Positions 6,297 to 13,459 of a stretch of 28,117 nt of DNA are shown here, piece after piece. The position numbers and the translations under genes are program-made. The stretch spans positions 1 to 28,117 of IMG/VR virus record IMGVR_UViG_3300032242_003806, one strand, 5' to 3'. The first letter of the stretch is position 1. Each line of letters begins with the position of its first letter. This stretch comes from a virus. Below the pieces are notes generated by a model. That model was not told where the DNA came from. It ran no database searches and saw nothing but the letters and a program-made list of their open reading frames with translations.

Positions 6297-6764
6297 TTAC
6301 GGTTCGTAATTCTCGTCCTCCTCGTCCTCCTCATCGGAAATTCCAAGAGTCTCAGAGTTAAATTTATCCCATTCCTTAATCGCAGTTTTCATTGTGGTAT
6401 TTAGCTCAATGAGTTCAGTTTTTAAGGTTTCAACCTTGGTCCGATCAGCATCGTCAGTTGGATTCTTACGAACTTCTTCCGGAATTTCTAAGAATTCTTG
6501 TTGCTTAACCTTAAAAGCTTTAATGGCGTCCTTACGAGCTGTGTCTAATTTCTTGTACTGTTCAATCTCGCTCTCAGCTGAGCCATCTGGGGTTGAAACA
6601 CCGGTGGTCTCTTCCTCAGGCGTCGTTGGCATCGGAGTCATTGGCTCTGGGGTGGCAGCTGCCGGATTTGTAAGATCTGTGGTTACGTTAGGCGTGATTG
6701 ATGCATCCGGTGATGCTTCGACCTTTTCGGATTCCTTGATCCAGTCTTGATATTTACGAATCAT
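6297..6764 (-). CDS. Predicted capsid-internal protein with Pro/Thr linker and acidic tail
   Basis: 155 residues. MIRKYQDWIKESE carries the capsid-targeting consensus, with cleavage after IKE. Residues 18-65 are a low-complexity Pro/Thr/Glu linker (for example PEPMTPMPTTPEEETTG). Residues 68-140 are predicted coiled coil, with many Lys and Glu. The last 15 residues are strongly acidic (DEEDEEDENYEP), encoded by a tandem CTCGTCCTC repeat at 6312-6329. The architecture resembles small scaffolding or core proteins, but also other internal proteins. It is the first gene of the operon and is preceded by a GATAAATAA late-type box 17 bases upstream. Confidence 0.75.
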   Translation of the reverse strand: MIRKYQDWIKESEKVEASPDASITPNVTTDLTNPAAATPEPMTPMPTTPEEETTGVSTPDGSAESEIEQYKKLDTARKDAIKAFKVKQQEFLEIPEEVRKNPTDDADRTKVETLKTELIELNTTMKTAIKEWDKFNSETLGISDEEDEEDENYEP

Positions 6765-6781
6765 TGTATTTTACTTTTTTG

Positions 6782-6790
6782 TTATTTATC
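6782..6790 (-). promoter_or_regulatory. Late-type promoter box GATAAATAA
   Basis: GATAAATAAC on the minus strand, 17 bases before the ATG at 6764. Together with the plus-strand box at 6800-6808 it forms a compact divergent control region for two capsid-signal genes. Confidence 0.5.
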
Positions 6791-6799
6791 AAGATTCCT

Positions 6800-6808
6800 A
6801 ATAAATAA
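6800..6808 (+). promoter_or_regulatory. ATAAATA box before the 6815 gene
   Basis: AATAAATAA, six bases before the ATG at 6815; same core as the other late-type boxes, short spacing as at 870-878. Confidence 0.35.
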
Positions 6809-6814
6809 AAGTAC

Positions 6815-7150
6815 ATGAAAGCTATACTCAACTTTTCAGGTTGGCTGACCGAAAATGAGCAGGCCAGACCTCTTAGACAAATTCATGAATTGGGAATCAA
6901 CCGTAAATTCGGTAGAGATCCATTCACCGGTGACAAGTACGAGACCGAACTGTTTCCGATGTTCAGACGGTTACAGCCTAGGATAGATGCTCTGCCCAAG
7001 AAACCAACGCTAGAGGAATTCTTTGAGCTAATGCAGAACTCTGATAATCAGTTCTACTCAATGGTTCAAGCTGATACGCTGGCCCAACCTGACGTTAGGG
7101 AACTTTGGAGGGATCTTACCGGTCGTAGAGCTTCCAAGATTGAGTATTGA
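6815..7150 (+). CDS. Small predicted capsid-internal protein
   Basis: 111 residues. MKAILNFSGWLTENEQ contains the capsid-targeting pattern (Asn-Phe-x-x-Trp-Leu-x-Glu), with predicted cleavage after LTE. The segment RQIHELGINRKFG at residues 21-33 loosely resembles the RLxxMGLA module that follows the signal in other members. The rest is charged, with several Arg and Pro residues, and matches no family I know. It is the first gene of a plus-strand group of three (with the membrane protein at 7182 and the signal-bearing protein at 7516), so the group is probably expressed late. Confidence 0.75.
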   Translation: MKAILNFSGWLTENEQARPLRQIHELGINRKFGRDPFTGDKYETELFPMFRRLQPRIDALPKKPTLEEFFELMQNSDNQFYSMVQADTLAQPDVRELWRDLTGRRASKIEY

Positions 7151-7181
7151 GTAGAAACCTATAAACATAATAATTAATGAT

Positions 7182-7514
7182 ATGACAGAGCCAATGAAAA
7201 AGACCTACTTCTTTGGATGGACCAACGTTAAAAAAGTAATCACCGAGCTGGTAAACATCTACAGCAACCGTGATTCCTTCTTTTCAAAAAAGAGAATTGA
7301 ATCCGGAGTAGCTTTCCTAATAGGTCAGTGGGGAATGATAACTTTTTTAGTTCAAAAAATGCCGACGATGCAAGTTAGCGACCTATTAATGTGGGCCGGT
7401 GTTGAATTCGCCATTGCGGGATTCATCATAAACCAAATTCAAAAGGAAAAATCATCAACTCCAGAAGCTAGTTCTAGCACGGAGACCGATCAGCCTACTC
7501 AAATCAATTCATAA
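7182..7514 (+). CDS. Two-helix membrane protein, holin-like
   Basis: 110 residues. Two hydrophobic segments, about 43-60 (GVAFLIGQWGMITFLVQK) and 67-85 (LLMWAGVEFAIAGFIINQ), are joined by a short loop in a hairpin. The N-terminus is mixed and aromatic (FFGWTNVKKVITEL); the C-terminal 25 residues are polar Ser/Thr/Glu-rich. Size and topology resemble class II holins, but many small phage membrane proteins share these traits and no family motif is visible. TATAAACA at 7160-7167, a near match to the late-type box, lies upstream. ATG 7182 is used here; the ATG at 7194 (MKKTYFF) is an alternative start. It sits between two capsid-signal genes and nearly touches the next ATG at 7516. Confidence 0.7.
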   Translation: MTEPMKKTYFFGWTNVKKVITELVNIYSNRDSFFSKKRIESGVAFLIGQWGMITFLVQKMPTMQVSDLLMWAGVEFAIAGFIINQIQKEKSSTPEASSSTETDQPTQINS

Positions 7515-7515
7515 C

Positions 7516-7959
7516 ATGAAATCGTTTAAGCAGTTTGTTTTGGAAAGCTCTGATCAAGTTGTTAGGCTTCGAAAAATGGGTCTAGCTTTTGTACCCATGA
7601 ACGTTCAATCTAATGATGGAACCTTTGACCAAGATAAAGAAGAAGAAGTTGCCACTATATGGAGGTCAACTAATGATGGGTTAGTTATCAAATCAGTAGA
7701 AGGTCGAGTTGAAGAAGATAGAGCACTATTGGACATTAAATTAAGTAATGATGATCTCATTAAAATAGTAGTGTCTTACATTGAATCTGATCCTGAAGAT
7801 CTAGCTATTATGTACATCATTAAGTTAGATGGTACTCGTAAAGCGATAGGCTTGAGAACGGATCTTTATAATGAATGGCATGATGAATTTAGTGACAAAT
7901 TTGCGTCAAGCGGTTCATTTATTAAAGCTGCATTGGACCTATACGAAAAGTATCGTTAA
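7516..7959 (+). CDS. Predicted capsid-internal protein with RLxxMGLA module
   Basis: 147 residues. MKSFKQFVLESSDQ is the most canonical capsid-targeting sequence in the window: Lys-Ser-Phe-x-x-Phe-Val-x-Glu-Ser, with cleavage predicted after VLE. It is followed at once by VVRLRKMGLAFVPM, the second shared module. The remainder is acidic, with a likely beta-rich core (LDIKLSNDDLIKIVVSYIES) and a helical C-terminus. No known fold is recognised. It follows the membrane-protein gene by one base and its stop overlaps the stop of the convergent gene at 7956 within the four bases TTAA. It probably is co-expressed late with its upstream neighbours. Confidence 0.8.
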   Translation: MKSFKQFVLESSDQVVRLRKMGLAFVPMNVQSNDGTFDQDKEEEVATIWRSTNDGLVIKSVEGRVEEDRALLDIKLSNDDLIKIVVSYIESDPEDLAIMYIIKLDGTRKAIGLRTDLYNEWHDEFSDKFASSGSFIKAALDLYEKYR

Positions 7960-8138
7960 TCTACGCTGTTATAGTATTCCCATAGTTCTTGGCACTTCTC
8001 ATACTCCTCCTTGGTCTCTAGAAACTTTATGACCTCTAGAACTTCAGTCCAGTGCTTGGAGTTAACACCTAACTTATCGATGTCCTTGTACTTTTTATAA
8101 AAATCCTTTTCTTGATCTGCTGGATAACCTGGGTTCAT
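7956..8138 (-). CDS. Small acidic protein of unknown function
   Basis: 60 residues, rich in Lys, Glu and aromatic residues (MNPGYPADQEKDFYKKYKDI at the start). It is predicted to be largely helical and soluble, without Cys motifs or membrane segments. The frame has strong protein-like composition and fills the space between convergent stops. Its ATG follows by one base the stop of an ATG-less open stretch (8140-8265), so its transcript may begin further upstream. No family recognised. Confidence 0.6.
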   Translation of the reverse strand: MNPGYPADQEKDFYKKYKDIDKLGVNSKHWTEVLEVIKFLETKEEYEKCQELWEYYNSVD

Positions 8139-8217
8139 GTCAATTTGATTCTTTTAAGGTAAACACCTCTAGAGTATATTTAACCTTGACTTTCTGGAGT
8201 TCTTTACTCCATTCACC

Positions 8218-8247
8218 AAAAAAGCTCGACCTTATCGGACCGAGCTT
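8218..8247 (-). terminator. Intrinsic terminator of the 8287-9003 gene
   Basis: On the minus strand AAGCTCG...CGAGCTT (8241-8247 pairing with 8222-8228), with further G-C pairing inside, is followed by TTTTTT. It lies 40 bases after the stop at 8287. Besides this hairpin, 8139-8286 holds only the doubtful ATG-less open stretch noted elsewhere. Confidence 0.75.
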
Positions 8248-8286
8248 AATTAGAGTATGTTCGTTTCAGCGTTTAAGATAATGTAC

Positions 8287-9003
8287 CTATTCGTTTGGCT
8301 TTTGTGCAAGATAGTACTGATCCAGCTCTTCCAGGTGCTCAAATAATTGGGATACGGTTAACGGAGCGAATGCTAAGTTCTCAACTCCTGGCATGAGGCC
8401 CTTGATCAAGGCATACACTGCAAGCTCGCTAAACAGTCCACTAATGAATTGAAATAGGGTCCAATCAACCAATCCGCTAAAAGGTTCATCATCGGGATTA
8501 ACATCGTCATAGTACTCAACTAGCTCATCCAAGATGAATTGGGTGTCCAATAATTGTTTTACTGATATTTCAAGCACGCTATACAGGTCATCATCGTCCA
8601 CTCGATCTTCATCGATTATCTCAAAAGCCATTAGCCTGGGCTGAGTTATCAGTAAGGTCTCAGAATCCTCAATTTCCTTGATTTGACCAGCAAGCAGTAA
8701 ACAAATTGAGTCTATTTCGTTTGAATGTTCAATATCATCCGATTCAATTAGCACCGACACCAATTTTTCGTATGGAATTGTTTTTAAGTAATTCACGAAC
8801 ATGAAGTTTAGCTCGTCAGTATAGGCTGAAAGCAGAGTCAGCACGTCCCTAAGAGTGACATCTTCCTCAATCTTGACAGTGTACGGTAGGTACCAACTTA
8901 TGGGTAATTGAGAATCCGCTATATCACGATCGATCCAACCTAAGTTGGTCTGATCAAACGTCGAACATAGAATTGACGTTTTGGTGAAAGTAATCTTTTG
9001 CAT
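8287..9003 (-). CDS. Acidic protein of unknown function
   Basis: 238 residues, very rich in Asp, Glu and Leu, isoelectric point clearly low. No signal peptide, capsid signal or known catalytic motif. A strongly acidic middle (IIDEDRVDDDDLYSVLEI at about 129-146) separates two helical halves; residues 180-212 (LVDWTLFQFISGLFSELAVY) are moderately hydrophobic. It is a monocistronic unit with its own terminator and an AT-rich leader containing GTTAAATAAC at 9008-9017. The absence of the N-terminal capsid signal sets it apart from adjacent late genes. A regulator or host-takeover factor is possible but unsupported. Confidence 0.75.
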   Translation of the reverse strand: MQKITFTKTSILCSTFDQTNLGWIDRDIADSQLPISWYLPYTVKIEEDVTLRDVLTLLSAYTDELNFMFVNYLKTIPYEKLVSVLIESDDIEHSNEIDSICLLLAGQIKEIEDSETLLITQPRLMAFEIIDEDRVDDDDLYSVLEISVKQLLDTQFILDELVEYYDDVNPDDEPFSGLVDWTLFQFISGLFSELAVYALIKGLMPGVENLAFAPLTVSQLFEHLEELDQYYLAQKPNE

Positions 9004-9051
9004 CTTAGTTATTTAACATATTCTACTTGCAAGCATACGATGGGTTCAAAG

Positions 9052-9060
9052 AATAAATAA
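9052..9060 (+). promoter_or_regulatory. Late-type promoter box AATAAATAA
   Basis: GAATAAATAAC, 21 bases before the ATG at 9082, a spacing compatible with a -10 element and a short leader. Confidence 0.45.
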
Positions 9061-9081
9061 CCTAAAATCGATTTTTTAAAC

Positions 9082-11067
9082 ATGATTAATTCTTTCATTG
9101 ATCTCATAAATGAATCTAATTCTAATCGACTTGGTTTAGTCGATGAAATGGGGATCAAGCAGCCCGAAAGATTAACTGGGAGTCACATCGGCCGAGCAAG
9201 ACAACAAACGCTTGATCGAAATCGTGATCTTGCGAACCAACCTGCACGTAGATCGTACAATGAGGTCGCAGGTCAACTTGAAAATGCCCTAAAGACAATT
9301 CGCCGGTTGGACATCACAATGGAAAGACCCAACAACACTAGAAACTACTATCCAAGGTTTCCTGAACCGATCGTTAACTTAATGACCGAATTGAAGTCAA
9401 TTGACGAAAGCCGATTTAAAGCGGACTTTGGAAAATGGAGGGACGTTTACCCAACAGAATCCGATTCAATTTGTTTTAGGACAGACGGAGTTTCCGAATT
9501 TCAAAGAAGTCACTTTCCAAACGGAGGTATACCAAAGGCTCTTCGAGGAACCGGTCTTGGGTTCAAACTGTATAGAACCCTGCTTAAGTTCGCCGGTTAC
9601 ATTTCTTCAAACTCTTCCGGGACAGCAGAAAAGGACAAGGCCTGGGGATCAATGCTATCCTATAAATCTAACCCGGACGGCACTCCTTCCGTTGACGATG
9701 CACATGCCGTGATAGGCCCAGGTAACTGGATGGCAATAGACAAGGGTTACGGAACGTCAGAGAATAAATCTGAGCTTGTTGAAGAATTCATCCTTGGGTC
9801 CATTGGAATAGAAAATACCAAACCTGATAAATTTGACATGGACGATGAGCTGATTGCAATTTTACCGGACGAGTTTCTAACCAGACTAAACAGTGCCTAT
9901 CTTAATCAACTGGCTGAAGACGATCGAATTTCTCCTGAGAGAAAGGCTGCAATCATCGCTTCACGAACCGAATCCCAACGTCGAGAAGAAGAACGCAGAG
10001 CGGCAGCTGAGCAGGAAAACAGAGCTAGAATTGCACAACAAGAAGAGGCTCAGCGTCAGAGAGCAGAGGCTCGAATTCAGAAATACGGTGCTGAACCTGA
10101 AGCTGATTGGGAAATTGGTGACTTCATAGTGGTTAAACAGTACCTTTACGATACAGGTTACACAAGCTTGCCGATTAGAAGAGTGGTTGGTCGAATCGGA
10201 GAGGAATACGTTGCCGTTAAAGTACAAGATGCAATTCAAATAGATGCCGGCGACCTAACTATGGAAAATGCACCCGATACAAGGAAAACGACGGACAAGA
10301 CACGATGGGTCAAAGTGAACATTGAAAGAATTCCAAACCTGGATGAGGTTAACTTAACTAGGGCTGAGCAGTTGTACGTTAAGAGCCTAATGAATCCGGA
10401 AACTCAGGAACAACACGCCAAGGAAGAAACTCGAGTTGGAGCTGAGAGAATCGAATCTGAAAGAACCGCTAATCAGGACAGAGCAAGCGACCCAGAAACG
10501 TTCGGTGAATTGCCGCAATCCGGTCAGAGGTTAAAGGCAATGGTCGCAGCTAGAAATAATTTCCAGCACGTTAACTTACTTAAGAAATTTAGAAGCGGAG
10601 CGATTGATACTAATTTCATTATGTTAAACGGAGATCAGATGCAAGCATTACGAAATCCGTTCGGCACTCCAGTTTATGTCGCTTTTACTGGAGGACGGGT
10701 AAATTTAAACACGGCGACTTCGGTGGAGGATCCGAGCGACTTAATTGGCCCAGGCTCGGATAACATAACTGTGATAAACTTGGTAACAGGTCACATAATT
10801 AGGCCGCCGTTCACAGGTCTTGGACTAACTGCTTATCGATTAGCTAGAGTTGAAGAGGCTGATAAGTTAGCAGCTAGAGCCGGCGATCATTTTTACATCG
10901 CAAACCACATGAATAATTACGGAATCCTAGCGACATGCGATTACACGACTCGTAATACCGCAAGACAACCGTTCATCTACCTACGAACATTTGGAGGAAA
11001 CGAAAGATCTACTCCGGTTAGGTTAGACCTGCTGAGAAAGCTTGAAGGTTTCCCAATTACAATATGA
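9082..11067 (+). CDS. Large predicted capsid-internal protein with GNAT acetyltransferase-like domain
   Basis: 661 residues. MINSFIDLINESNSN is a capsid-targeting sequence with cleavage after INE, followed by MGIKQPERL, perhaps a divergent form of the MGLA module. Residues 90-225 resemble a GNAT N-acetyltransferase: LRGTGLGFKLYRTLLKFAGY (154-173) matches the acetyl-CoA-binding motif A (R-x-x-G-x-G), and SSNSSGTAEKDKAWGSML follows as in phage GNAT proteins. Residues 281-336 form a long Arg/Glu/Ala coiled coil. Residues 340-430 look beta-rich; near the C-terminus FTGLGLTAYRLARVEEADKL (577-596) echoes motif A and may be a degenerate second copy. By analogy with T4 Alt, an ADP-ribosyltransferase injected with DNA, it may modify host proteins on entry. 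The analogy is inference. Confidence 0.75.
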   Translation: MINSFIDLINESNSNRLGLVDEMGIKQPERLTGSHIGRARQQTLDRNRDLANQPARRSYNEVAGQLENALKTIRRLDITMERPNNTRNYYPRFPEPIVNLMTELKSIDESRFKADFGKWRDVYPTESDSICFRTDGVSEFQRSHFPNGGIPKALRGTGLGFKLYRTLLKFAGYISSNSSGTAEKDKAWGSMLSYKSNPDGTPSVDDAHAVIGPGNWMAIDKGYGTSENKSELVEEFILGSIGIENTKPDKFDMDDELIAILPDEFLTRLNSAYLNQLAEDDRISPERKAAIIASRTESQRREEERRAAAEQENRARIAQQEEAQRQRAEARIQKYGAEPEADWEIGDFIVVKQYLYDTGYTSLPIRRVVGRIGEEYVAVKVQDAIQIDAGDLTMENAPDTRKTTDKTRWVKVNIERIPNLDEVNLTRAEQLYVKSLMNPETQEQHAKEETRVGAERIESERTANQDRASDPETFGELPQSGQRLKAMVAARNNFQHVNLLKKFRSGAIDTNFIMLNGDQMQALRNPFGTPVYVAFTGGRVNLNTATSVEDPSDLIGPGSDNITVINLVTGHIIRPPFTGLGLTAYRLARVEEADKLAARAGDHFYIANHMNNYGILATCDYTTRNTARQPFIYLRTFGGNERSTPVRLDLLRKLEGFPITI

Positions 11068-11809
11068 TCGGAGGGTTCATCTCGTAAAATCTGGAGAGCC
11101 TTTCTCTAAACTTAAAGTAGTATTCACGCATGTCGGTGGATGACATCCTGAAATGTTGTGGGGTGATGGAGGCTTCATTTGAGATCCATATTCTGCAAGT
11201 TACTGACTTGACCTGCATTCTGTCCCAAACCGCAACCGAATAGGCTGCAACCTGGTGCTTATAATCTTCAATCCATTTCTCGTCCTTGGGCTTTCTGGCA
11301 GTTTTGAAGTCAACTATTCCAACCTCACCGTTAATTAATTCCGACACGTTATCCACCGTGCCAGCAAAACCTCCGTCCCTGGGAGTCCACAGAAATTTTT
11401 CCTGAGCAATGACTCTTTTAATTTCGTCGAACGAGTTTGACTTAATGAAATTATAGAACAACATTCCACCGACTATCTTAGCCCGATTATCGAACTGATC
11501 AATTTCATCGTCAAGCCTGGACAGCGATAGCGTCTCCTCCAGCCTGTCCTTTGCTGATAGCGAAGCTGGCAAGTTTAGGTAGATTTCGCATAACCTATGC
11601 ATCACGGTTCCACGATTGGCCGCGTCCCTTCCAATTAGGTCAGCCTTTTCGTGACCGATTCGGTTTCTCCATGAATCTAGGCCTGACTTATCTGAGGTCT
11701 CTCCAAGCACGGAAGTCACGCTCGGAAAGGTTCCAATTATTCCACTTGAATCAGATACTTCATAGTACCTAAACCCGTTTAACACCACCCTTTTTATAGA
11801 TTCTGACAT
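11057..11809 (-). CDS. PD-(D/E)XK superfamily nuclease (RecB/Cas4-like exonuclease)
   Basis: 250 residues. The motifs appear in the expected order: RGTVMHRLCE (66-75) with His71 preceding the core, GGFAGTVDNV (146-155) with metal-binding Asp153, GIVDFKTARKP (164-174) with Asp167 and catalytic Lys169, and QVAAY (186-190), the QxxxY motif typical of RecB-family and lambda-exonuclease-like enzymes. Glu137 (AQEKFLW) may help bind metal. Such proteins resect DNA ends in phage recombination and repair, acting in the cytoplasm. The gene lies alone on the minus strand between two late plus-strand genes; its stop overlaps the stop of the GNAT gene by 11 bases. No AddB- or RecT-like partner is seen in the window. 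The family call is confident, exact substrate uncertain. Confidence 0.85.
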   Translation of the reverse strand: MSESIKRVVLNGFRYYEVSDSSGIIGTFPSVTSVLGETSDKSGLDSWRNRIGHEKADLIGRDAANRGTVMHRLCEIYLNLPASLSAKDRLEETLSLSRLDDEIDQFDNRAKIVGGMLFYNFIKSNSFDEIKRVIAQEKFLWTPRDGGFAGTVDNVSELINGEVGIVDFKTARKPKDEKWIEDYKHQVAAYSVAVWDRMQVKSVTCRIWISNEASITPQHFRMSSTDMREYYFKFRERLSRFYEMNPPIIL

Positions 11810-11812
11810 ATA

Positions 11813-11821
11813 GATAAATAC
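11813..11821 (+). promoter_or_regulatory. Late-type promoter box GATAAATAC
   Basis: GATAAATAC, 40 bases before the ATG at 11862, the same distance as the box at 1686-1694 from its gene. Confidence 0.5.
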
Positions 11822-11861
11822 TTTTATAGGTATCTAATACGAGCCTTAGTTAGTAAAGTTT

Positions 11862-12221
11862 ATGAAATTAAAAACGTTCGAACAATTTGCAGACCCTGTG
11901 TCAGAGGGATTTTTTGACTGGCTTACCGGCAAGCAAGAAGACGGAGAGGTTAAGCCAAAGACCGGCACGCCTGATGTAACCGATGCAGCAATCAAGGATT
12001 TCTACGAAACTCTGCAGCAATTCGCTGACTCAGGTAAGTCAATCCTCGTTCAAAAATTCGGATCGATGCAATATTCCAAGATGGTTGAAGACATTCAGTT
12101 ATCTCTGGTGTTCTTGGGATACCCATTGCCCAAATACGGAATTGACGGTCTATTTGGAATAGAAACTGCAACTGCCATCAAAAGGTTTAATGATGCAACC
12201 AAAAAGAACCAAGAATCGTAA
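11862..12221 (+). CDS. Predicted capsid-internal peptidoglycan-binding protein
   Basis: 119 residues. MKLKTFEQFADPVSEGFFDW fits the capsid-targeting pattern with a slightly longer spacing before the predicted cleavage site VSE-G, the residues T4 gp21 prefers (E followed by A or G). A charged linker follows. Residues 75-110 match the PG_binding_1 repeat (PF01471): DIQLSLVFLGYPLPKYGIDG then LFGIETATAIKRF, with the hallmark D-G-x-F-G-x-x-T-x-x-A-I. It is the first gene of a two-gene late operon; its stop overlaps the ATG of the peptidoglycan hydrolase (TAATG), implying coupled translation and a joint job at the cell wall. Confidence 0.85.
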   Translation: MKLKTFEQFADPVSEGFFDWLTGKQEDGEVKPKTGTPDVTDAAIKDFYETLQQFADSGKSILVQKFGSMQYSKMVEDIQLSLVFLGYPLPKYGIDGLFGIETATAIKRFNDATKKNQES

Positions 12222-13459
12222 TGACAATAATTAAGAATTATCAAGGTTTCGTAAGGTCGCTTAATGAGTCCGCCTCCGATGATCTTAGATCAGAGCTTAC
12301 GGACTTGGGGTATTCCGAGAAATCCAAGGAAATTAGTTCAGGTGGAGAAATAACCGGAGACATTGAAAAGATAGTTGAGGTCGTTCTGGCTGAGTTTAAA
12401 AGAACTTCACCGACCTCTAAGGTAACGGTGACCAGCGGTAACGATAAGTTTCATCAACAGTTAGGTTATTCAAGTCGACACACAAAGGGTCAAGCGATAG
12501 ACCTTGTGGTAACGCCCGATTCGGGTGAGGTACGGAAAGCCTTCGTGGAAATCCTAAATAGGGTGTCAGCTGGTACTCCAGGTTTTAGCTACATCGATGA
12601 GTACACCAATCCATCGTCAGCAGCAACGGCGGGTCACTTTCACCTATCGTACGGACCAAAACCTGAGAATCCAAGCACTGCTAACTTAAATGCCCCTGAT
12701 CCAATAAAGGTTAGCGGGTTAACCGGCGCTGAAGTTGATCCAGCAGAAGTCAATGGTGTGATAATAGATTCTGATCTAATCACTCGACTAATAGATGAAT
12801 TAAAAAAGAAGAAATTTTCTCAGGCTGATCTAGCTAAATTTTCTAAAATGGCTAAGCCAAACGGTCAACCTTCAATTAATCTTGATTCAAAGGACTTCGC
12901 TGGTATTGTTTCCCAAGTAATTGATAAGCTGGAAGGAGGGTACTATCATCCTGACATGCTAAGGGACGGTCGAGTGACCGATTCACGATACGGTAACTCC
13001 GGCGAAACTTTATTTGGAATAGATCGAGCTGCTGGAGGAGAAATTAATGATACTCCTGAGGGAATTGAGTTCTGGAATTTAATAGACTCAGCAAATGCAA
13101 GAACCGATTGGAGTTGGGGATACCGAGGAGGTCAGCTAGAACCTAAGCTTAAGAACCTTGCTGGAAAGATGATTAAGAGGTACTACGATAAGTACTCTAA
13201 GATATACTTATCCGATGAGGCTCTAAAGATAGTTAATGAAAATCCAAAGCTACTCTTTAATTTTGTGTATGCAGTATGGAACGGACCGGGTTGGTTTAAG
13301 AAGTTTGCGACAACAATGGACTCGGCTGTTGCAAAAGGAATAACCGATCCCGAAGAACTAGCTAAGCTAGAGGTTCAAGATCGGTTAACTAGCGGAAATA
13401 GTTTAATTTCACAGGGCGGTAAAACCGTTGGAAATATTCTCGGAGTACAGACAGCTTAA
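12221..13459 (+). CDS. Bifunctional peptidoglycan hydrolase (M15-like peptidase plus lysozyme-like domain) with capsid signal
   Basis: 412 residues. MTIIKNYQGFVRSLNESAS is a capsid-targeting sequence, cleavage predicted after LNE. Residues 45-147 resemble an M15/VanY-type metallopeptidase: SRHTKGQAIDL (85-95) gives zinc ligands His87 and Asp94 in the HxxGxAxD motif, and GHFHLSYG (138-145) gives the final H-x-H. A linker of about 75 residues leads to a lysozyme-like domain, about 225-400: LEGGYYHPDM with probable catalytic Glu238, GNSGETLFGIDRAAGG (258-273), typical of GH108-type and related phage muramidases, and VYAVWNGPGW. It would cut both stem peptides and glycan strands. The N-terminal signal suggests virion packaging and use at DNA entry rather than as the lysis endolysin, but lysis cannot be excluded. 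Confidence 0.8.
   Translation: MTIIKNYQGFVRSLNESASDDLRSELTDLGYSEKSKEISSGGEITGDIEKIVEVVLAEFKRTSPTSKVTVTSGNDKFHQQLGYSSRHTKGQAIDLVVTPDSGEVRKAFVEILNRVSAGTPGFSYIDEYTNPSSAATAGHFHLSYGPKPENPSTANLNAPDPIKVSGLTGAEVDPAEVNGVIIDSDLITRLIDELKKKKFSQADLAKFSKMAKPNGQPSINLDSKDFAGIVSQVIDKLEGGYYHPDMLRDGRVTDSRYGNSGETLFGIDRAAGGEINDTPEGIEFWNLIDSANARTDWSWGYRGGQLEPKLKNLAGKMIKRYYDKYSKIYLSDEALKIVNENPKLLFNFVYAVWNGPGWFKKFATTMDSAVAKGITDPEELAKLEVQDRLTSGNSLISQGGKTVGNILGVQTA

Noticed and set aside
8140-8265. ATG-less minus-strand open stretch (includes FFGEWSKELQKVKVKYTLEV) ending one base before the 8138 ATG
   Set aside because: The composition is protein-like and the TGACATG junction is suggestive, but there is no start codon and the 8218-8247 terminator hairpin lies inside it.
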